Shown: positions 17,700 through 27,353, numbered from the stretch's first letter. The stretch is 64,000 nt of DNA from Jiella sonneratiae (GCF_017353515.1 NZ_JAFMPY010000003.1:1-64000), one strand, 5' to 3'. Notes: generated by a model from the letters alone, not told the origin. A program made the numbers and translations.

Positions 17700-18716
17700 T
17701 CAGCCGGCGGTCACGTTTTCGGGAAGGTCGATCGCCAGGGCCGCGGCGAGAGCCGTCATGTCGGGCGGGAGCGCCGAGCGGAAATTCAGCGCGCGGTCGT
17801 CATCCGGATGCCGGAAGCCGAGTTCGGCGGCGTGCAGCGCCTGCCGGGAAAACGCCTCGACCACCGCCCGCGGCGCCGGCTCGAGCTTCGCGGCCTTCGT
17901 CCTCACGCCCGCCCCGTAGAGCGGATCGCCGACCAGCGGGTGGCCGAGATGCGCCATGTGGACGCGGATCTGGTGCGTCCGGCCGGTCTCCAGCCGGCAG
18001 GAGACGAGGGCGGCCTCGGCCGCCGCCGTGCCGCAGGCGAGCGTGCGGTAATGGGTGACGGCGTGGCGCGCGTCGCTGCGCCCCTCAGGCACCACCGCGC
18101 GCTTGATGCGGTTCGCCGTCGACCGGCCGAGCGCGGCATCGACGATGCCCGACAAAGGCCGGGGCTCGCCCCACACGACCGCGAGATAGCCGCGCGACAG
18201 CCGGCCGTCCCGGCCGTGTTCGGCAAACTGTCCGGAAAGCGAGCGATGCGCCGCCTCGGTCTTGGCGACGACCAGCAGCCCGCTGGTGTCCTTGTCGATG
18301 CGGTGGACGATGCCGGGCCGGCGGACCCCGCCGATGCCGGTGAGGCTCGGGCCGCAATGGGCGACGAGGGCGTTGACGAGAGTGCCGTCGGGGTTGCCGG
18401 CACCCGGATGGACGACGAGACCGGCCGGCTTGTCGACGACGATGAGCGCTGAGTCCTCGTAGACGATGGAAAGCGGGATCGCCTCCGGTCGGGGCAGCGG
18501 ATCCTCCGGCGCGGGGAGAACGATCTCGACGCCGTCGCCCTCCGCGAGCTTCTGCTTGGCGCCGCTCGCCGGGCGGCCGCCGACCCGCGCATGGCCCGCC
18601 TCGACCAGCGACTTCACGCGGCTGCGGGAGATCTCGCCCCCCAAAGCTTCGGCGAGGAAGACGTCGAGGCGCGTGCCCGCCGCGGCGGTTTCGACGGTGA
18701 AGCGTCTTGTCTCCAT
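17700..18716 (-). CDS. rluD: Ribosomal large subunit pseudouridine synthase D (RluA family)
   Basis: 338 aa. It modifies uridines of helix 69 in 23S rRNA. An N-terminal S4-like RNA-binding domain (LDVFLAEALGGEISRSRVKSLVE) is followed by the catalytic core with HRIDKDTSGLLVVAKT, whose Asp is the nucleophile, and the C-terminal RTHQIRVHMAHLGHPLVGDPLYG block. Placement upstream of rpoH on the same strand is common in this order and favours RluD over RluC. A second family member lies at 43059. Confidence 0.92.
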   Translation of the reverse strand: METRRFTVETAAAGTRLDVFLAEALGGEISRSRVKSLVEAGHARVGGRPASGAKQKLAEGDGVEIVLPAPEDPLPRPEAIPLSIVYEDSALIVVDKPAGLVVHPGAGNPDGTLVNALVAHCGPSLTGIGGVRRPGIVHRIDKDTSGLLVVAKTEAAHRSLSGQFAEHGRDGRLSRGYLAVVWGEPRPLSGIVDAALGRSTANRIKRAVVPEGRSDARHAVTHYRTLACGTAAAEAALVSCRLETGRTHQIRVHMAHLGHPLVGDPLYGAGVRTKAAKLEPAPRAVVEAFSRQALHAAELGFRHPDDDRALNFRSALPPDMTALAAALAIDLPENVTAG

Positions 18717-18804
18717 GGTTTCATGCCCTGTAGGAGCAGCCCGACGATCCGGGGCGGCGGGACCGGCCTGCCGCTCTCAATCATCCGGTGCGAAGGAAGA
18801 CATC

Positions 18805-19191
18805 ATGGGCCAAATCAGCCACGAGGCGGCCGACGAGGACAAGCCGCTCGATCCGGCCGCCGAGCGCCTGAGGCGCAAGATGGTGCGGCTGCTCGCCGTC
18901 TCGATCGGCATCATGCTCGTCGGCGTTATGGCGGTGCTCGGCGTCGTTGTCTACAAGGCGGTGCCGAAGTCCGGCGGCCTCGGCGCCACGGCCTCGAGCA
19001 TCGAACTGCCGGCCGACGAGGAGATCGTCGAGACGGCGCTCGACGGCGACCGGGCGATGATCCGCACCCGGGCCGGCGGCATCGACCGGCTCTATGTCGT
19101 CTCGCTGTCCGACGGCCGGATCCTCAAGCGCCTCGACGTAACCCGCGGCGAGGCGACGCGCGTCGGCCTGCGCAAGGCGGCGCTGCCCTGA
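18805..19191 (+). CDS. Small single-pass membrane protein (DUF6476-like)
   Basis: 128 aa. A charged cytoplasmic N-terminus, one transmembrane helix (VRLLAVSIGIMLVGVMAVLGVVVYKAV, residues ~30-55) and a small C-terminal domain ending VVSLSDGRILKRL. It starts at 18805 after GAAGGAAG. It is divergent from rluD with an ~88-bp spacer, an arrangement often kept in this order. Family assignment is from recollection of the pattern; function is unknown. Confidence 0.75.
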   Translation: MGQISHEAADEDKPLDPAAERLRRKMVRLLAVSIGIMLVGVMAVLGVVVYKAVPKSGGLGATASSIELPADEEIVETALDGDRAMIRTRAGGIDRLYVVSLSDGRILKRLDVTRGEATRVGLRKAALP

Positions 19192-19522
19192 CCTCCAATC
19201 CGGCCGCAAATCCGGGCGATCGCCCCGAGCCGGCGAGCGGGGCAATCGCTTGAAGACCAGGAGCCGTCGGCGACGCTTCGATCTCCCCCCTTGCGGGGGA
19301 GAAGGGTGGCAACCCAGAGGGGGGTGCAGCGCCGTCAGTCGAAGGTTTTCTTGACCATACCCCCCTCTGCCTTCCGGCATCTCCCCCGCAAGGGGGGAGA
19401 TCGGGCCAATCGCCTCGCCTAGCCACAGTTCAATCGATCGTCGCGACTGGCTGAGAAAGCACTTGCGTTCGCGGCACGAAGCCTCTAATCAGCTCCCCAC
19501 AGGCGCCGGCTACCGGCGTCGA
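19192..19522. other. 331-bp spacer before tRNA-Glu, repeats only
   Basis: Contains repeat pair 3 (19280-19402). Near 19455-19500 there are CTTGCG and TAATCA hexamers that could form the tRNA-Glu promoter. No coding sequence is seen. Confidence 0.5.
19280..19402. repeat. Intergenic palindromic repeat, pair 3 (outward-facing)
   Basis: A reverse arm (19280-19325, GATCTCCCCCCTTGCGGGGG ... CCCAGAGGGGGG) comes first and a forward arm (19360-19402, CCCCCCTCTGCCTTCCGGC ... GGGGGGAGATC) second. The orientation is opposite to pairs 1 and 2. The two arm types differ in the middle (AAGGGTGGCAACC versus CTTCCGGC). Confidence 0.75.
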
Positions 19523-19597
19523 GCGCCCATCGTCTAGCGGTCAGGACGGCGCCCTCTCACGGCGCAAACAGGGGTTCGATTCCCCTTGGGCGTACCA
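19523..19597 (+). tRNA. tRNA-Glu (CUC)
   Basis: 75 nt including an encoded CCA. Acceptor arms GCGCCCA/TGGGCGT (first pair G-U), anticodon stem GCGCC/GGCGC with loop CTCTCAC giving anticodon CUC, and T-arm GGGGTTCGATTCCCC. No group I intron or tRNA-linked integrase gene follows; the next gene is a ThDP enzyme on the other strand. Confidence 0.95.
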
Positions 19598-19763
19598 CTT
19601 TTCCTCATTTGATCATCGTCGACTTCAACCGCCTGAGCGCAGGCTGGTTACGGCCGTCTTCCGCGCCGCGGAATTCGTCCCTCCGGCCGCCCGCAGGCTC
19701 GAAGCCACGGCAGGGGATTTCCCTCCGACGGACGAGCGTTGCCGGCTGGTCCGCCACGCCGCG

Positions 19764-21350
19764 TCAGATCGCCGCTTCGATCAGGAACGGGCCCTTGCGG
19801 GCGTTCGCGGCGCGCAGCAGATCCGCCAGCGCTTCGCCGGTCTCCGCCCGGGCCGCCTCGACGCCGTGGCCCCCGGCGAGCGCCACCCAGTCGAGCGGCG
19901 GATCGTCGAAACGCAGCATCCGGCGGGCGTTCTCGCCATATTGCAGGATGCCGACGTTGCGCATCTCGTGTTCGAGGATGGCGTAGCGGCGGTTGGAGAG
20001 AATCACCGTCGTCACGTCGAGGCGTTCGCGCGCCTGCGTCCACAGTGCCTGGATCGTATACATGGCGCTGCCGTCCGCCTGCAGGCAGACGACGCGGCGG
20101 CCGGGGCAGGCGACGGCGGCGCCGGTTCCGAGCGGCAGGCCGATCCCGATCGAACCGCCGGTGATCTGCAGATAGTCGTGGCGTGCCCCGCCGTAGCTCG
20201 TCTCGAAGAAGGTGGCGCCGGCGCTGATCGATTCGTCGCAGACGATCGCTTCCTCGGGCAGCAGCGCGGCGACGATGGCGCAGGTCGACTGCGCGGTCAG
20301 CGGACCCTTCGGCAGGTCGTCCGGCCGAAATCCCGGGGCAGGGGCGGGGCCGGGGGCAGTGGCGGTCCTCGGCCGGTGTTCCGCGCCGACCCCCTCGGCG
20401 AGAAGCGCGAGCGCCTCTGCGAGGTCCTCGTCGGGCTCGACCAGCCGGTAGAGGCTCGCCGCGGGGTCCTGAAGCTCGCTCGGCTTGCCCGGATAGGCGA
20501 AGAAGCCGACCGGCGGGCGCGCATCGATCAAGACGACGCGTTTGGCGCCGGCGAGGTGGCGGACGGCGTCGTCGACGCCGTAGGGAAGCTTGCCGATGGC
20601 GATCCTGCCTGTGCCGCGCTCGATTCGTGCGTTGAAGGTCTCCGCGACGAACTCGGCCCCTGTCCTTTCCGCAATGGCCGCGACGAGGGGAAGGACGTCC
20701 GCGCGCAGCGCCCGGCCGCCGACGAGAAAGACGGTCCGCCCGCCGGTCGCGACGGCGCGCGCGATCGCCCGGATCTTCGCCGCGTCGACGGCCTTCGGCG
20801 CATCGCGCGCGAGGGGGACGATCGGGACCGGCGCGGCGGCGTTCCAGGCGGCGTCGCCCGGAAGCACGAGCGTCGCGACGCCCGGCGTCGAGACGGCGGC
20901 CCGCCACGCCGCAGCCGCCAGCGGGCCGACCTCGTCCGGCCGGGTCGCCCGTCCGAGCCAGTTCGACATCGGCCGCGCCAGGCCGTCGATGTCGCTGGCG
21001 AGCGGCGCCTCGTGTCTCAGATGATGGGTGGCGTGGTCGCCGACGACGTTGATCAGCGGCGTGCGCGCCCGCTTGGCGTTGTGGAGATTGGCAAGACCGT
21101 TCGCGAGGCCCGGCCCGAGATGCAGGAGGGTCGCCGCCGGCTTTTCCGCCATGCGGGCGTAGCCGTCCGCCGCGCCGGTGACGACGCCCTCGAACAGTCC
21201 GAGGACGCAGCGCATCTCCGGCCGCCGGTCGAGCGCTCCGACGAAATGCATCTCCGAGGTGCCCGGATTGGCGAAGCAGGTGTCGACGCCCTGGGCGATC
21301 AGCGTGTCGCAGAGCCGTTCGGCGCCGTTCGTCTTGCGTTCAGCACTCAT
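19764..21350 (-). CDS. Thiamine-diphosphate-dependent enzyme (acetolactate synthase / benzoylformate decarboxylase-like)
   Basis: 528 aa. Three-domain ThDP enzyme of the IlvB/MdlC group. The N-terminal PYR domain has the catalytic Glu in GLFEGVVTGAADGYARM and the FANPGTSEMHFV segment. The C-terminal PP domain has QADGSAMYTIQALWTQARE with a downstream ILSNRRYAIL. The usual GDGS reads ADGS. Benzoylformate or oxo-acid decarboxylase activity is as likely as acetolactate synthesis, and no small IlvN subunit gene is adjacent. The start at 21350 (MSAERKTNG) removes 14 non-conserved residues from the longer frame. Confidence 0.85.
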   Translation of the reverse strand: MSAERKTNGAERLCDTLIAQGVDTCFANPGTSEMHFVGALDRRPEMRCVLGLFEGVVTGAADGYARMAEKPAATLLHLGPGLANGLANLHNAKRARTPLINVVGDHATHHLRHEAPLASDIDGLARPMSNWLGRATRPDEVGPLAAAAWRAAVSTPGVATLVLPGDAAWNAAAPVPIVPLARDAPKAVDAAKIRAIARAVATGGRTVFLVGGRALRADVLPLVAAIAERTGAEFVAETFNARIERGTGRIAIGKLPYGVDDAVRHLAGAKRVVLIDARPPVGFFAYPGKPSELQDPAASLYRLVEPDEDLAEALALLAEGVGAEHRPRTATAPGPAPAPGFRPDDLPKGPLTAQSTCAIVAALLPEEAIVCDESISAGATFFETSYGGARHDYLQITGGSIGIGLPLGTGAAVACPGRRVVCLQADGSAMYTIQALWTQARERLDVTTVILSNRRYAILEHEMRNVGILQYGENARRMLRFDDPPLDWVALAGGHGVEAARAETGEALADLLRAANARKGPFLIEAAI

Positions 21351-21634
21351 CGCAGCCCTTTCGCATGTGACGTGGTGTTCGCTCGGTCCCATCGGGCATC
21401 GCGTCGGAACTCACGCCGCGGCCGGGCGTCCGGCTTTCCGGCGCCGTCCGCGGGGCGTCGCGCCGTCCCGCATCGACCCGTTTGCGCAAAGGCCGGTCGT
21501 CCCGGCCTTTGCGCGCTTGGAAATCTCGGGCGTCGGAGAGGCCGGGCAAGCCTCGGATCGGCAGGCTGAAGGCCGGAGCATGTCCGATGCCGCACGACTG
21601 CGACCCTGGCGTTTCCGCCGCCCCGGTCTTCGGG

Positions 21635-22318
21635 TCAGGCCGCGGCGTGATGCACCCGGCGCTGGATCATCGGCGAGCCGGCGAGGCCGTGCAGCGTCTT
21701 GGCGCCGGCGAGCACCGCCAGATCGGCCAGCGGCTCGATGACCACCACCAGCATGTAGGCGCCGCCGAAGGCAAGCACGTTGGCGACGTTCGCCGCCCCG
21801 AAGCCCTGGCCGTAGAACGCCCAGAACGCCACCCAGGCGACGATGCCGCCCTGATAGGCGGTGGAGAGCGTCAGCGCCTGGCGGTAGCTGAGGTCGACAT
21901 AGGCGGTCCGGGGCGCAATCAGGCGCTCGGCAAGCGCCGAGAGCGCGAACAGCGGGACGATCAGCGTCGTGACGTTCATGCCGTATTGCGGCAGGTCGAA
22001 GGGCGCGAAGAACAGCCCCTGGAGGAGAAGCCCGACGACGAGGCCGATCCCCGCGGCCCCCGCGCCGAACAGCAGGAGGAGCGTCGAGCCGAGGATCAGA
22101 TGCACCTCGGAGACGCCGGCCGGATAATGCGGCAGGATCTGAAAGAACGAGAAGACGAGGGCGGTGGTCGCCACCGACCGCATGGCCAGCGCCGCGGCGC
22201 CGCCGTCGGTGCGGATGGTCGAGAGCGCCATCTTGCCGACGAGGCCGAGGGATGCGACGCCCGTCGCATAGCTGAGGACGATCTTGGCGCCGTCGACGAC
22301 GCCTGGTTCGATATGCAT
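21635..22318 (-). CDS. CbiM-like energy-coupling-factor permease, B12-riboswitch controlled
   Basis: 227 aa integral membrane protein with six or more hydrophobic segments. It begins MHIEPGVVDGAK, matching the CbiM N-terminal metal-site motif in which His2 and the free amino terminus bind Co/Ni. It also has FFQILPHYPAGVSEVHLILGSTLLLLFG, characteristic of CbiM/NikM. The start at 22318 is fixed by this motif and by AAAGGAGAAAC upstream. A cobalamin riboswitch precedes it, supporting a role in cobalt supply for B12. No CbiN, CbiQ or CbiO genes are adjacent, so the ATPase module must be elsewhere or absent. Confidence 0.87.
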   Translation of the reverse strand: MHIEPGVVDGAKIVLSYATGVASLGLVGKMALSTIRTDGGAAALAMRSVATTALVFSFFQILPHYPAGVSEVHLILGSTLLLLFGAGAAGIGLVVGLLLQGLFFAPFDLPQYGMNVTTLIVPLFALSALAERLIAPRTAYVDLSYRQALTLSTAYQGGIVAWVAFWAFYGQGFGAANVANVLAFGGAYMLVVVIEPLADLAVLAGAKTLHGLAGSPMIQRRVHHAAA

Positions 22319-22772
22319 GGGATGTTTCTCCTTTCGCACCCACCGTGCGAGGATCGTTTCGGGTTGCGCCTTCGGGCGCGGACGTCGATGGCAGGTCTCC
22401 TGGCTCGCGGGTCGTCGCCTTGCCCACCTTCCCGGCCGTTCCGGCCAGTGGCATTCAGGGCTGGGCTCGCCGCTCACAGTTGCGGGGGCAGCCACGGTCT
22501 CGGTCCCTGATGGGTACGCCTCACCGTGTTCCCTTTTCATCCGCGTCGCTCTCGCTTGGCGGAACCATCGCCCCAATGGCTACGCAACGGTCGCGGGCTT
22601 GGCAAGGGCGAAGGCCGCGGCCGCCGTGTCCCGGCGCGGCGGCGTCGCTTGAATTCCAAGGTCTGCCGCGCTCAGATGCACGGATAGGGACCGACGCGGT
22701 TTCGGGCGGCCTATGCGGCCGGGATCCGACGAAAAAAAGCGCGGCGCGGGGAAACGACGGAGGAGCGACGCC
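22319..22772. other. Divergent spacer: riboswitch plus acyl-CoA dehydrogenase upstream region
   Basis: 454 bp between two divergent genes. Roughly 22385-22572 is the cobalamin riboswitch of the left gene. The remaining ~200 bp before 22773 must hold the promoter of the right gene; no strong hexamers are evident in this GC-rich stretch. Open frames crossing it are riboswitch shadows. Confidence 0.6.
22385..22572 (-). promoter_or_regulatory. Cobalamin (B12) riboswitch
   Basis: On the minus strand the B12 box AGCCAGGAGACCTGCCA is exact at 22389-22405. Upstream are the conserved core pieces GGCTGCCCCCGCAACTGTGA, GCCACTGG and GGGAAGGTGGG in the right order. About 70 nt follow to the ATG. There a hairpin TCGCAC/GTGCGA abuts the AAAGGAG ribosome site, suggesting translational control. 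Adenosylcobalamin binding would be expected to switch the CbiM gene off. Confidence 0.93.
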
Positions 22773-23912
22773 ATGGATTTCTCGCCGACCGAGGAGCAGC
22801 AGCAGATCTTCGCCATGGCGCGGGATTTCGCCGCCGAGAAGATGGCGCCCTTCGCCGCGCGCTGGGAGGCGGAGAAGCGCCTGCCGCGAAACGTGCTCGA
22901 GGAACTCGCCGCCCTCGGCATGGCGGCGATCTACGTCCGCGACGATTTCGGCTCGGGTCTTTCGCGGCTCGACGCGGTCCTGATCTTCGAGGCGCTGTCC
23001 TACGGCGATCCGTCGGTCTCGGCGTTTCTCTCGATCCACAACATGGTCGCCTGGATGGTCGACGGATTCGGCAGCGAGGAACAGCGCCGGACCTTCCTGC
23101 CCAAACTCGTCTCGATGCAGGCGGTCGGCAGCTACTGCCTGACCGAGCCCGGGTCGGGCTCGGATGCCGCGGCACTGCGCACCAGCGCGCGGCGCGACGG
23201 GGACGGCTGGGTCCTCGACGGCACCAAGAGCTTCATTTCCGGCGCCGGCTTCTCGGACCTTTATCTCGTCATGGCGCGCAGCGGCGAGGCGGGGCCGAAG
23301 GGCATTTCCGCCTTCCTGGTCGAGAAGGGCACGCCGGGCCTTTCCTTCGGCGCCGAGGAGCGGAAGATGGGCTGGATCGCCCAGCCGACCGCCGAGGTCC
23401 GGTTCGAGGCCTGCCGCCTACCCGCCGGAAACCTCCTCGGCGAGGAGGGCAGGGGCTTTTCCTACGCCATGAAGGGTCTCGACGGCGGCCGGCTCAACAT
23501 CGCCGCCTGCGCGCTCGGCGCCGCCCAGGCGGCGCTCGACAGGACGCTTTCCTACATGCGCGAGCGCCAAGCCTTCGGGCGGACGCTGACGGAATTCCAG
23601 GCGCTGCAGTTCCGGCTCGCCGACATGGAGACCGAGCTCTCGGCGGCGCGGATCTTCCTGCGCGAGGCGGCCTGGAAGCTCGACCGCAAGGCTCCGGACG
23701 CGACCAAGGCCTGCGCCATGGCGAAGCGCTTCGTCACCGATGCGAGCTTCGAGGTGGCGAACATGGCGCTGCAGCTGCACGGCGGCTACGGCTATCTCGC
23801 CGACTACGGGATCGAGAAGATCGTCCGCGATCTGCGGGTCCACCAGATTCTCGAAGGCAGCAACGAGATCATGCGCCTGATCGTCGCGAGGGCGATGCTG
23901 GCCGGCGACTGA
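22773..23912 (+). CDS. Acyl-CoA dehydrogenase (isobutyryl-CoA dehydrogenase-like)
   Basis: 379 aa FAD flavoprotein. N-terminal helical domain; FAD/substrate block YCLTEPGSGSDAAAL (~residue 120); middle beta domain; C-terminal helices with QLHGGYGYLADYGIEKIVRDLR and the catalytic Glu in QILEGSNEIMR. Overall form is that of short-branched or isobutyryl-CoA dehydrogenases of valine degradation (ACAD8 type). It starts at 22773 after GGAGGAG. No other valine-pathway gene (mmsB, bkd) is adjacent, so substrate is inferred only from resemblance. Confidence 0.88.
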   Translation: MDFSPTEEQQQIFAMARDFAAEKMAPFAARWEAEKRLPRNVLEELAALGMAAIYVRDDFGSGLSRLDAVLIFEALSYGDPSVSAFLSIHNMVAWMVDGFGSEEQRRTFLPKLVSMQAVGSYCLTEPGSGSDAAALRTSARRDGDGWVLDGTKSFISGAGFSDLYLVMARSGEAGPKGISAFLVEKGTPGLSFGAEERKMGWIAQPTAEVRFEACRLPAGNLLGEEGRGFSYAMKGLDGGRLNIAACALGAAQAALDRTLSYMRERQAFGRTLTEFQALQFRLADMETELSAARIFLREAAWKLDRKAPDATKACAMAKRFVTDASFEVANMALQLHGGYGYLADYGIEKIVRDLRVHQILEGSNEIMRLIVARAMLAGD

Positions 23913-24125
23913 GGGCGGCCAGTCTGCCGCCGCGCACCTTGCCGCTGGCTGGATGCGGCCGGCCAGCCGCGGCCGTGGGAAGGAAATTCCTCCGAAAAAA
24001 CTCGTCCGGTGTGAAATCTGCAATAGTTTTGCCACAAGCTGGCGTAATTCGTATTGCTCAGCGACGCGGGCGGACTCGAGGGGAACGAGGCCGCGCGTGT
24101 CAGCCGGGGTTGGGGGTCGTTCGAC

Positions 24126-25499
24126 TTGAAAAGCCGTCACTGGATTGTTCCGTCGCTTGCAGCCGTCCTCGGGGGGATTGGCTACGGCGTCGCACAGAAC
24201 ATGCCGTCTGACGACGCCGGGGTTGCCGCTCCGGCCATCGCGCAGGCCGCCGACGGCGACGGTTCGGCGGCTGTTGCCGCGGACAAGGTCTCGCTCGGAT
24301 ACCGGCGCAAGGGCGACGAGGATTTCGCCGAGGTCAACGTCTCGACCGTCGAGCCCTTCGCCGGGGCCGTCGATCATCGTCTTGCCGAAAGCGTCGCGGC
24401 GAGCCGGATTCCGCAGGCAGCCCTGTCCCCCGACCGGATGGCGGGCGCGGCCGGCAACGGCGCCTCCGCATTCCTGAGGAAGGTCGCCGCGGCGGGCGAC
24501 GCCGCGGCGCGGGTCGCTGCCGGCGGAAGTGCGGCACCCGCCTTCGAGGCGACGCCTCTGTCCAGCCGGCTCTCCGGCGCCGGCGAGCAGGCCTGGCAGT
24601 CGCGCTACTTCGCCGACAATCCGCTGGTCGGCGGCATCTATCAGGGCGACGGCAACCGGTCCGACGCGTCGGCGCTTCTCGGCGCCGCGAAGGCCGCCCG
24701 CTACGTCCTCCTTGGCGAGACCCACGACAATCCCGATCATCACCGCCTGCAGAACGACATCGTCGCGGATCTCGCCGCCCAGTCGGCCGACATGTCGCTG
24801 GTCTTCGAGATGATCCCGATGCGGCTCGGCAGCGCCGTCTCGGCCTTCGGCTCGTCTGAGGCGGGGTCGATCGACCTCGATTCGCTCGCGGACCGGCTCG
24901 AATGGACGGCGCGTGGCTGGCCCGACTTTTCAGGCTATCGTCCGCTCTTCGAGACCGCCAAACGCCAGGGCCTGTCGGTCGCGGCGGGGGATCTCGACCG
25001 TGACGTCGTCAGTTCGATCGCCGCGAACGGCGTCGACAACCTGCCGGCCGAAGAGCGCGCCCGGCTTTCGCTGGATGCTCCCGCCGACCCCGCTTTGCGC
25101 GCCGAGCTCGAGGACGAGGTGCGCAGCGCCCATTGCGGCCTGATGCCGGTGGCCGCCATCGCGCCGATGGCCGTTGCCCAGCGCGCCCGTGACGGGGCGC
25201 TCGCCGCCGCGATGGTCGACGCCGCGAAGACCCGCGACAAGGCGGTGCTGATCGCCGGTGCCGGTCATGTCCGCGCCGACCGTGGCGTGCCCTCGATCCT
25301 GAAGAAGAAGGATCCGGCAGCCGACGCCCTGTCGGTGCGGATGCTCGAGGTCGCGGGCGAGGACGGCGATCCCGCCGATTACGGCCTCAGCGCCGAGGCG
25401 CCGGCCCCTTACGACTTTACGATCTTCACCCCCCGCGCCGACGTCGACGATCCGTGCCAGTCGCTGCGCCGGCGCATGGAGGAAAAGGCCGGCGAGTGA
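24126..25499 (+). CDS. ChaN family heme/iron-regulated lipoprotein-like protein
   Basis: About 457 aa. The C-terminal half is a ChaN (Cofac_haem_bdg) domain: RYVLLGETHDNPDHHRLQ with the family's GETH motif, LVFEMIPMRL, then GAGHVRADRGVP. The N-terminal ~180 residues are Ala-rich after a hydrophobic leader (IVPSLAAVLGGIGYGVAQ). Family members bind heme or resemble TIKI proteases; the activity here is unknown. The start is uncertain. A TTG at 24126 begins the signal-like segment, whereas the longer frame from 24054 would start inside what looks like a promoter -10 region. It is convergent with the LOG gene. Confidence 0.8.
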   Translation: MKSRHWIVPSLAAVLGGIGYGVAQNMPSDDAGVAAPAIAQAADGDGSAAVAADKVSLGYRRKGDEDFAEVNVSTVEPFAGAVDHRLAESVAASRIPQAALSPDRMAGAAGNGASAFLRKVAAAGDAAARVAAGGSAAPAFEATPLSSRLSGAGEQAWQSRYFADNPLVGGIYQGDGNRSDASALLGAAKAARYVLLGETHDNPDHHRLQNDIVADLAAQSADMSLVFEMIPMRLGSAVSAFGSSEAGSIDLDSLADRLEWTARGWPDFSGYRPLFETAKRQGLSVAAGDLDRDVVSSIAANGVDNLPAEERARLSLDAPADPALRAELEDEVRSAHCGLMPVAAIAPMAVAQRARDGALAAAMVDAAKTRDKAVLIAGAGHVRADRGVPSILKKKDPAADALSVRMLEVAGEDGDPADYGLSAEAPAPYDFTIFTPRADVDDPCQSLRRRMEEKAGE

Positions 25500-25523
25500 G
25501 GCGAGGGCCGGGGCTGGGCGGGC

Positions 25524-26378
25524 TCAGAACCCGTAGAACGTCCGGATCGCCTGCCAGCCCTCCTCCGCCGTTTCCGCGAAGGTGATCAGGTCGAGGTCGC
25601 CCGGTGCGATCGTGCCTTCCTCCGCCAGGACCTCGAAGTTCAACACCCGCCGCCAGAACCCTTCTCCGAACAGCACGACCGGGATCTTCTGCATCCGCCT
25701 CGTCTGGATGAGGGCCAGCGCCTCGAACAGTTCGTCCATCGTGCCGAAGCCGCCGGGAAAGATCGCCATCGCCTTCGCCCTGACGAGGAAATGCATCTTG
25801 CGGATGGCGAAGTAGTGGAAGTTGAAGCAGAGTTCGGGCGTCGCGAACCGGTTCGGCTCCTGTTCGTGAGGCACCGTGATATTGAGTGCGATCGACGGGG
25901 CGCCGACGTCCGCGGCGCCGCGATTGCCGGCTTCCATGACGCCCGGACCGCCGCCGGTGACGATGACGAACTCCTTGCCCCCGTGGCTGTCTGCCGAATG
26001 CTGCGAGGCGAGCCGGGCGAAGCGCCGCGCCTCTTCGTAGAATTTCGAATTGGCCTCGAGATTCTTCTTCTGGGTCTCGTTGCGGGCCGCCCAGGCGGCG
26101 ACGCCGGGCGGCGGGATCCGCGCGCCGCCGAACAGCACCACCGTCGACAGGATGCCGGCGTCGAGGAAGGCGAGTTCCGGCTTCATCAGTTCGAGCTGCA
26201 GCCGCACTCCGCGGGTCTCCTCCCGCGTCAGGAAGTCGGGATCGTCGAAGGCGAGGCGATAGGTCGGCGACCGGGTCTGCGGCGTGCCGCCGGATTTCCT
26301 CGCGGCTTCCTGCCGGTCGCTGCGCGAACTCGGAAACGGGTCCCAGCCGTCGCGGTTGCGCGGTGTGTCGTCTGACAT
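25524..26378 (-). CDS. LOG family protein (TIGR00730, cytokinin riboside 5'-monophosphate phosphoribohydrolase-like)
   Basis: 284 aa Rossmann-fold protein. It shows the nucleotide-binding [16 protein letters not shown] and the LOG signature [14 protein letters not shown]. An N-terminal ~70-residue extension precedes the fold. LOG enzymes hydrolyse N6-modified AMP or other NMPs to base and ribose 5-phosphate; the true substrate here is unknown. The start at 26378 (MSDDTPRN) is chosen because the longer frame crosses into divergent dapD. It shares an ~115-bp divergent promoter region with dapD. Confidence 0.87.
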   Translation of the reverse strand: MSDDTPRNRDGWDPFPSSRSDRQEAARKSGGTPQTRSPTYRLAFDDPDFLTREETRGVRLQLELMKPELAFLDAGILSTVVLFGGARIPPPGVAAWAARNETQKKNLEANSKFYEEARRFARLASQHSADSHGGKEFVIVTGGGPGVMEAGNRGAADVGAPSIALNITVPHEQEPNRFATPELCFNFHYFAIRKMHFLVRAKAMAIFPGGFGTMDELFEALALIQTRRMQKIPVVLFGEGFWRRVLNFEVLAEEGTIAPGDLDLITFAETAEEGWQAIRTFYGF

Positions 26379-26492
26379 GCTCGGGCCTTGCATCTGTGGC
26401 TTCGATTGACCTTCCGAAAGCTGGGAACTAGGGTCCGCCGCGATTTGCACAGGGTGCCCTTTCCGGCGCCGCTCATCACCGAACATGGAGCC

Positions 26493-27353
26493 ATGCCGAT
26501 GACCGCGCCCGACCGCGCCGCCCTCGAAGCCACGATCGAACGCGCCTTCGACGAGCGCGACGCGGTCTCCCCCGCGACGACCGGCGCGGTGCGCGAGGCG
26601 GTGGACGCGGCGCTCGACCTGCTCGACCGCGGCGAGGCCCGCGTCGCGACGCGGGGGGCGGACGGCTCCTGGACCGTGCATCAGTGGCTGAAGAAGGCCG
26701 TGCTCCTCTCCTTCCGGCTCAACGACATGGCGGTGATCGAGGGCGGGCCGGGCGGCGCGACCTGGTGGGACAAGGTGCCGTCGAAGTTCGAGGGCTGGGG
26801 CGAGAACCGGTTCCGCGAGGCGGGGCTGAGGGCGGTGCCGAACGCCGTCGTCCGCCGCTCGGCGCATGTCGGCCGCGGCGTCGTGCTGATGCCCTCCTTC
26901 GTCAATCTCGGCGCCTATGTCGACGAAGGCACGATGGTCGATACCTGGGCGACGGTCGGTTCCTGCGCCCAGATCGGCAAAAACGTGCATCTGTCCGGCG
27001 GCGTCGGCATCGGCGGCGTTCTCGAACCGATGCAGGCCGGGCCGACGATCATCGAGGACAACTGCTTCATCGGCGCGCGCTCGGAGGTGGTCGAGGGCTG
27101 CATCGTGCGCGAGGGCTCGGTGCTCGGCATGGGCGTCTTCATCGGCAAGTCGACGAAGATCGTCGACCGGGCGACCGGCGAGATCTCCTATGGCGAGGTG
27201 CCGCCCTATTCGGTGGTCGTCGCCGGGGCGCTGCCCGGCAAGCCGATGGGCAACGGCGAGCCGGGGCCGAGCCTCTACTGCGCTGTCATCGTCAAGCGTG
27301 TCGACGAGCGGACGCGGTCGAAGACCTCGATCAACGAGCTGCTGAGGAGCTGA
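26493..27353 (+). CDS. dapD: 2,3,4,5-tetrahydropyridine-2,6-dicarboxylate N-succinyltransferase
   Basis: 286 aa, normal for DapD. It catalyses succinylation of tetrahydrodipicolinate in the lysine/meso-DAP pathway. The N-terminal helical domain ([13 protein letters not shown]) precedes left-handed beta-helix hexapeptide repeats from residue ~120 ([33 protein letters not shown]), followed by [15 protein letters not shown]. The next pathway gene, dapE, is 2.8 kb downstream on the same strand, separated by three unrelated genes. Confidence 0.95.
   Translation: MPMTAPDRAALEATIERAFDERDAVSPATTGAVREAVDAALDLLDRGEARVATRGADGSWTVHQWLKKAVLLSFRLNDMAVIEGGPGGATWWDKVPSKFEGWGENRFREAGLRAVPNAVVRRSAHVGRGVVLMPSFVNLGAYVDEGTMVDTWATVGSCAQIGKNVHLSGGVGIGGVLEPMQAGPTIIEDNCFIGARSEVVEGCIVREGSVLGMGVFIGKSTKIVDRATGEISYGEVPPYSVVVAGALPGKPMGNGEPGPSLYCAVIVKRVDERTRSKTSINELLRS

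Noticed and set aside
17544-18452. Plus-strand frame opposite rluD
   Set aside because: Antisense shadow of rluD; Arg/Gly-rich, no motif.
19523-19600. tRNA-Glu as an integration (att) site
   Set aside because: No integrase gene and no direct repeat of the tRNA 3' end was seen nearby.
22345-22983. Open frames across the riboswitch region
   Set aside because: They run through conserved RNA structure and into the acyl-CoA dehydrogenase gene in another frame.
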